From JBHIEE01 sp046760445 (lineage in GTDB: Bacteria; Acidobacteriota; Aminicenantia; JdFR-78), in assembly GCA_046760445.1 (NCBI GenBank), contig JBHIEE010000132.1, forward strand, positions 1 through 6,945: a stretch of DNA of 6,945 nt. Reading direction: 5' to 3'. Below the pieces are notes generated by a model. It had not been told where the DNA came from. It ran no database searches and saw only the letters and a program-made list of their open reading frames with translations. Positions 5,932 to 6,945 of the stretch are shown one piece after another. The translations under genes were made by a program, and so were the position numbers. Position 1 is the first letter of the stretch; every line of letters starts with the position of its first letter.

Positions 5932-6811
5932 CTTCTTCTTTAATTTCCCCTGGTGGAATAGCGAAAACGGGAATGGAAGAATAGGAAATAACTTTTTCTG
6001 TAGTGCTGCCTAAGAAAAAACGCTCCCATTTACTTCGAGCATAAGTGGACATGACAATTAAATCATAATTATGAGTACTTGCAAAATCTACTATTCCTGT
6101 AGCTGCATTGATTGCTCGATAGACTTCTTCCTTTATTTTTATTTTTTCTTTTTCTTCTCTTTTTCTTTTCTGGAATTCCTTATAAACTGCTTTTAACATA
6201 TCATCCAATATTTTTGGAGGAAAATCATAATTATGAAGTTCCAGGATATGAAGCAGGGTTAAATCTGCATCAAAAACCTTGGCAATTTCCCAGGCATAAT
6301 CTCTTTCTATTTCTTCTAAAGGAGAAAAATCAGTAGGAACCAATATTTTTTTCACCTGAGGCTTTTGCTTTCTTTTTTTGGTAACAAGAACTGGAACAGA
6401 CGAACTTCTTAACACTCGATTAGCTACACTTCCAATAAAGAATTTCTCTATAGCAGATAATCCTCTTTTTCCTATAACTATTAAATCTACCTTTTTCTTT
6501 TGGGCTACTTCAATGATTTTTTCTGCTGGATTACCTTCTAAAACTATATTTTGTATATTAATTTTTTTTCCTTTTTTAATAGTGGATAATCTTTTCTTGG
6601 CTATCTTCTTTAATTCACCCACTTTTTTAAGTAGTTCGCCTTTAATTAAAATTGAAGTATTATAAAGAGCTGGAGAAAAATCAGGGATTACATTAAGAGC
6701 AAAAATTGATGCTGTAAATTTCTTGGCGAAAAATTCTGCATATTCTAAAGCTTCACTCGCCTCATCTGAAAAATCTGTTGCCCACAAAATTTTATTAATT
6801 AGCTCAGACAT
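5918..6811 (-). CDS. Tandem-domain universal stress protein (UspA family)
   Basis: 297 residues made of two UspA domains, about 4-145 and 153-286, each opening with a strand and TDFS (ILWATDFS, ILVPTDFS). No membrane segment is seen. Domain 1 has the complete nucleotide-binding motif G-2x-G-9x-G-S (Gly114, Gly117, Gly127-Ser128) followed by VLRSSSVPVLV. Domain 2 keeps the final Gly268-Ser269 but has Ser255 and Ala258 where the first two glycines are expected. ATP binding is therefore likely in domain 1 and doubtful in domain 2. Universal stress proteins help survival in starvation, oxidative or energy stress; the precise role of this one cannot be read. AGGAGG lies five bases before the ATG. 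It heads a probable operon with dprA and topA, overlapping dprA by 14 bp; the link to DNA processing is positional only. Confidence 0.93.
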   Translation of the reverse strand: MSELINKILWATDFSDEASEALEYAEFFAKKFTASIFALNVIPDFSPALYNTSILIKGELLKKVGELKKIAKKRLSTIKKGKKINIQNIVLEGNPAEKIIEVAQKKKVDLIVIGKRGLSAIEKFFIGSVANRVLRSSSVPVLVTKKRKQKPQVKKILVPTDFSPLEEIERDYAWEIAKVFDADLTLLHILELHNYDFPPKILDDMLKAVYKEFQKRKREEKEKIKIKEEVYRAINAATGIVDFASTHNYDLIVMSTYARSKWERFFLGSTTEKVISYSSIPVFAIPPGEIKEEVGKK

Positions 6812-6849
6812 TCTTGCCTCCTCTTACCATATCTGAAATATTCGCTGAT

Positions 6850-6878
6850 ATTTTAATAGTTAAAAAAGAAAAAAACAA
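6850..6878 (-). promoter_or_regulatory. Candidate promoter for the usp-dprA-topA operon
   Basis: On the minus strand TTGTTT (6873-6878), a 17-bp spacer and TAAAAT (6850-6855) end about 39 bp before the stress-protein ATG. The -10 matches five of six consensus bases and the -35 only three. The AT-rich region makes chance matches likely. Confidence 0.35.
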
Positions 6879-6894
6879 GTTTTTAATTCAGGTC

Positions 6895-6922
6895 TTGACA
6901 AATTGAGGGCGAAACCTATATT
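6895..6922 (+). promoter_or_regulatory. Near-consensus sigma-70 promoter pointing out of the window
   Basis: TTGACA (6895-6900) is a perfect -35, followed by 16 bases and TATATT (6917-6922), five of six for the -10. It would start a transcript near 6929 running rightwards, divergent from the stress-protein gene. Whatever it drives lies beyond the window. Confidence 0.55.
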
Positions 6923-6945
6923 TATCAATACAATACGGATAACTT

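Noticed and set aside
6112..6665. Plus-strand open frames rich in Leu and Phe that look like membrane proteins
   Set aside because: They are the complement of the lysine- and glutamate-rich stress-protein gene; the hydrophobicity comes from reading AAA/GAA codons backwards.

Overview
The window is a compact, AT-rich bacterial segment in which all seven protein genes I can support lie on the minus strand, so transcription runs from right to left. The set is a double-domain universal stress protein, DprA, topoisomerase I (TopA), a XerC/XerD-type tyrosine recombinase, a ComEA-like helix-hairpin-helix protein, a four-helix-bundle protein of the 23S intervening-sequence type, and a PilZ-domain protein. 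The standard code, Shine-Dalgarno sites, the dprA-topA-xerC order and the short interspersed repeats point to a bacterium. The low G+C and the repeat types remind me of MAG-type uncultivated lineages such as Omnitrophota, but that placement is an impression, not a demonstrated one.

Layout, in the direction of transcription: the right edge (6812-6945) is intergenic, with a plausible minus-strand promoter for the stress-protein gene and a near-consensus plus-strand promoter pointing out of the window. The stress-protein gene (5918-6811) overlaps dprA (4828-5931, TTG start) by 14 bp, and dprA overlaps topA (2498-4828) by one base in a TAATG junction, so these three are probably one coupled unit. 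An 84-bp gap made largely of short repeats separates topA from xerC (1529-2413). A 263-bp gap with an 8-bp G-rich tandem array follows, then comEA (960-1265) with a good intrinsic terminator, then the four-helix-bundle gene (512-892) and the PilZ gene (32-460).

Functionally, DprA (loads RecA on incoming single strands), ComEA (DNA receptor at the cell surface), TopA (relaxes negative supercoils) and XerC/D (resolves chromosome dimers) are all DNA-handling proteins. dprA-topA-xerC is a well-known conserved neighbourhood in several bacterial groups. The stress protein and the PilZ protein sit at the edges and have no evident mechanistic link to it.

The most unusual feature is at the start of topA. 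About 126 bp of interspersed repeat (an octamer tandem array, inverted repeats and a 33-bp palindrome) lies in frame directly after the start codon and adds about 42 residues ahead of the TOPRIM core. Short repeats also fill the gaps on either side of xerC. I see no CRISPR array, RNA gene, insertion sequence with a transposase, or convincing new multi-gene system here. The core genes are ordinary, and the interest lies in the repeats.
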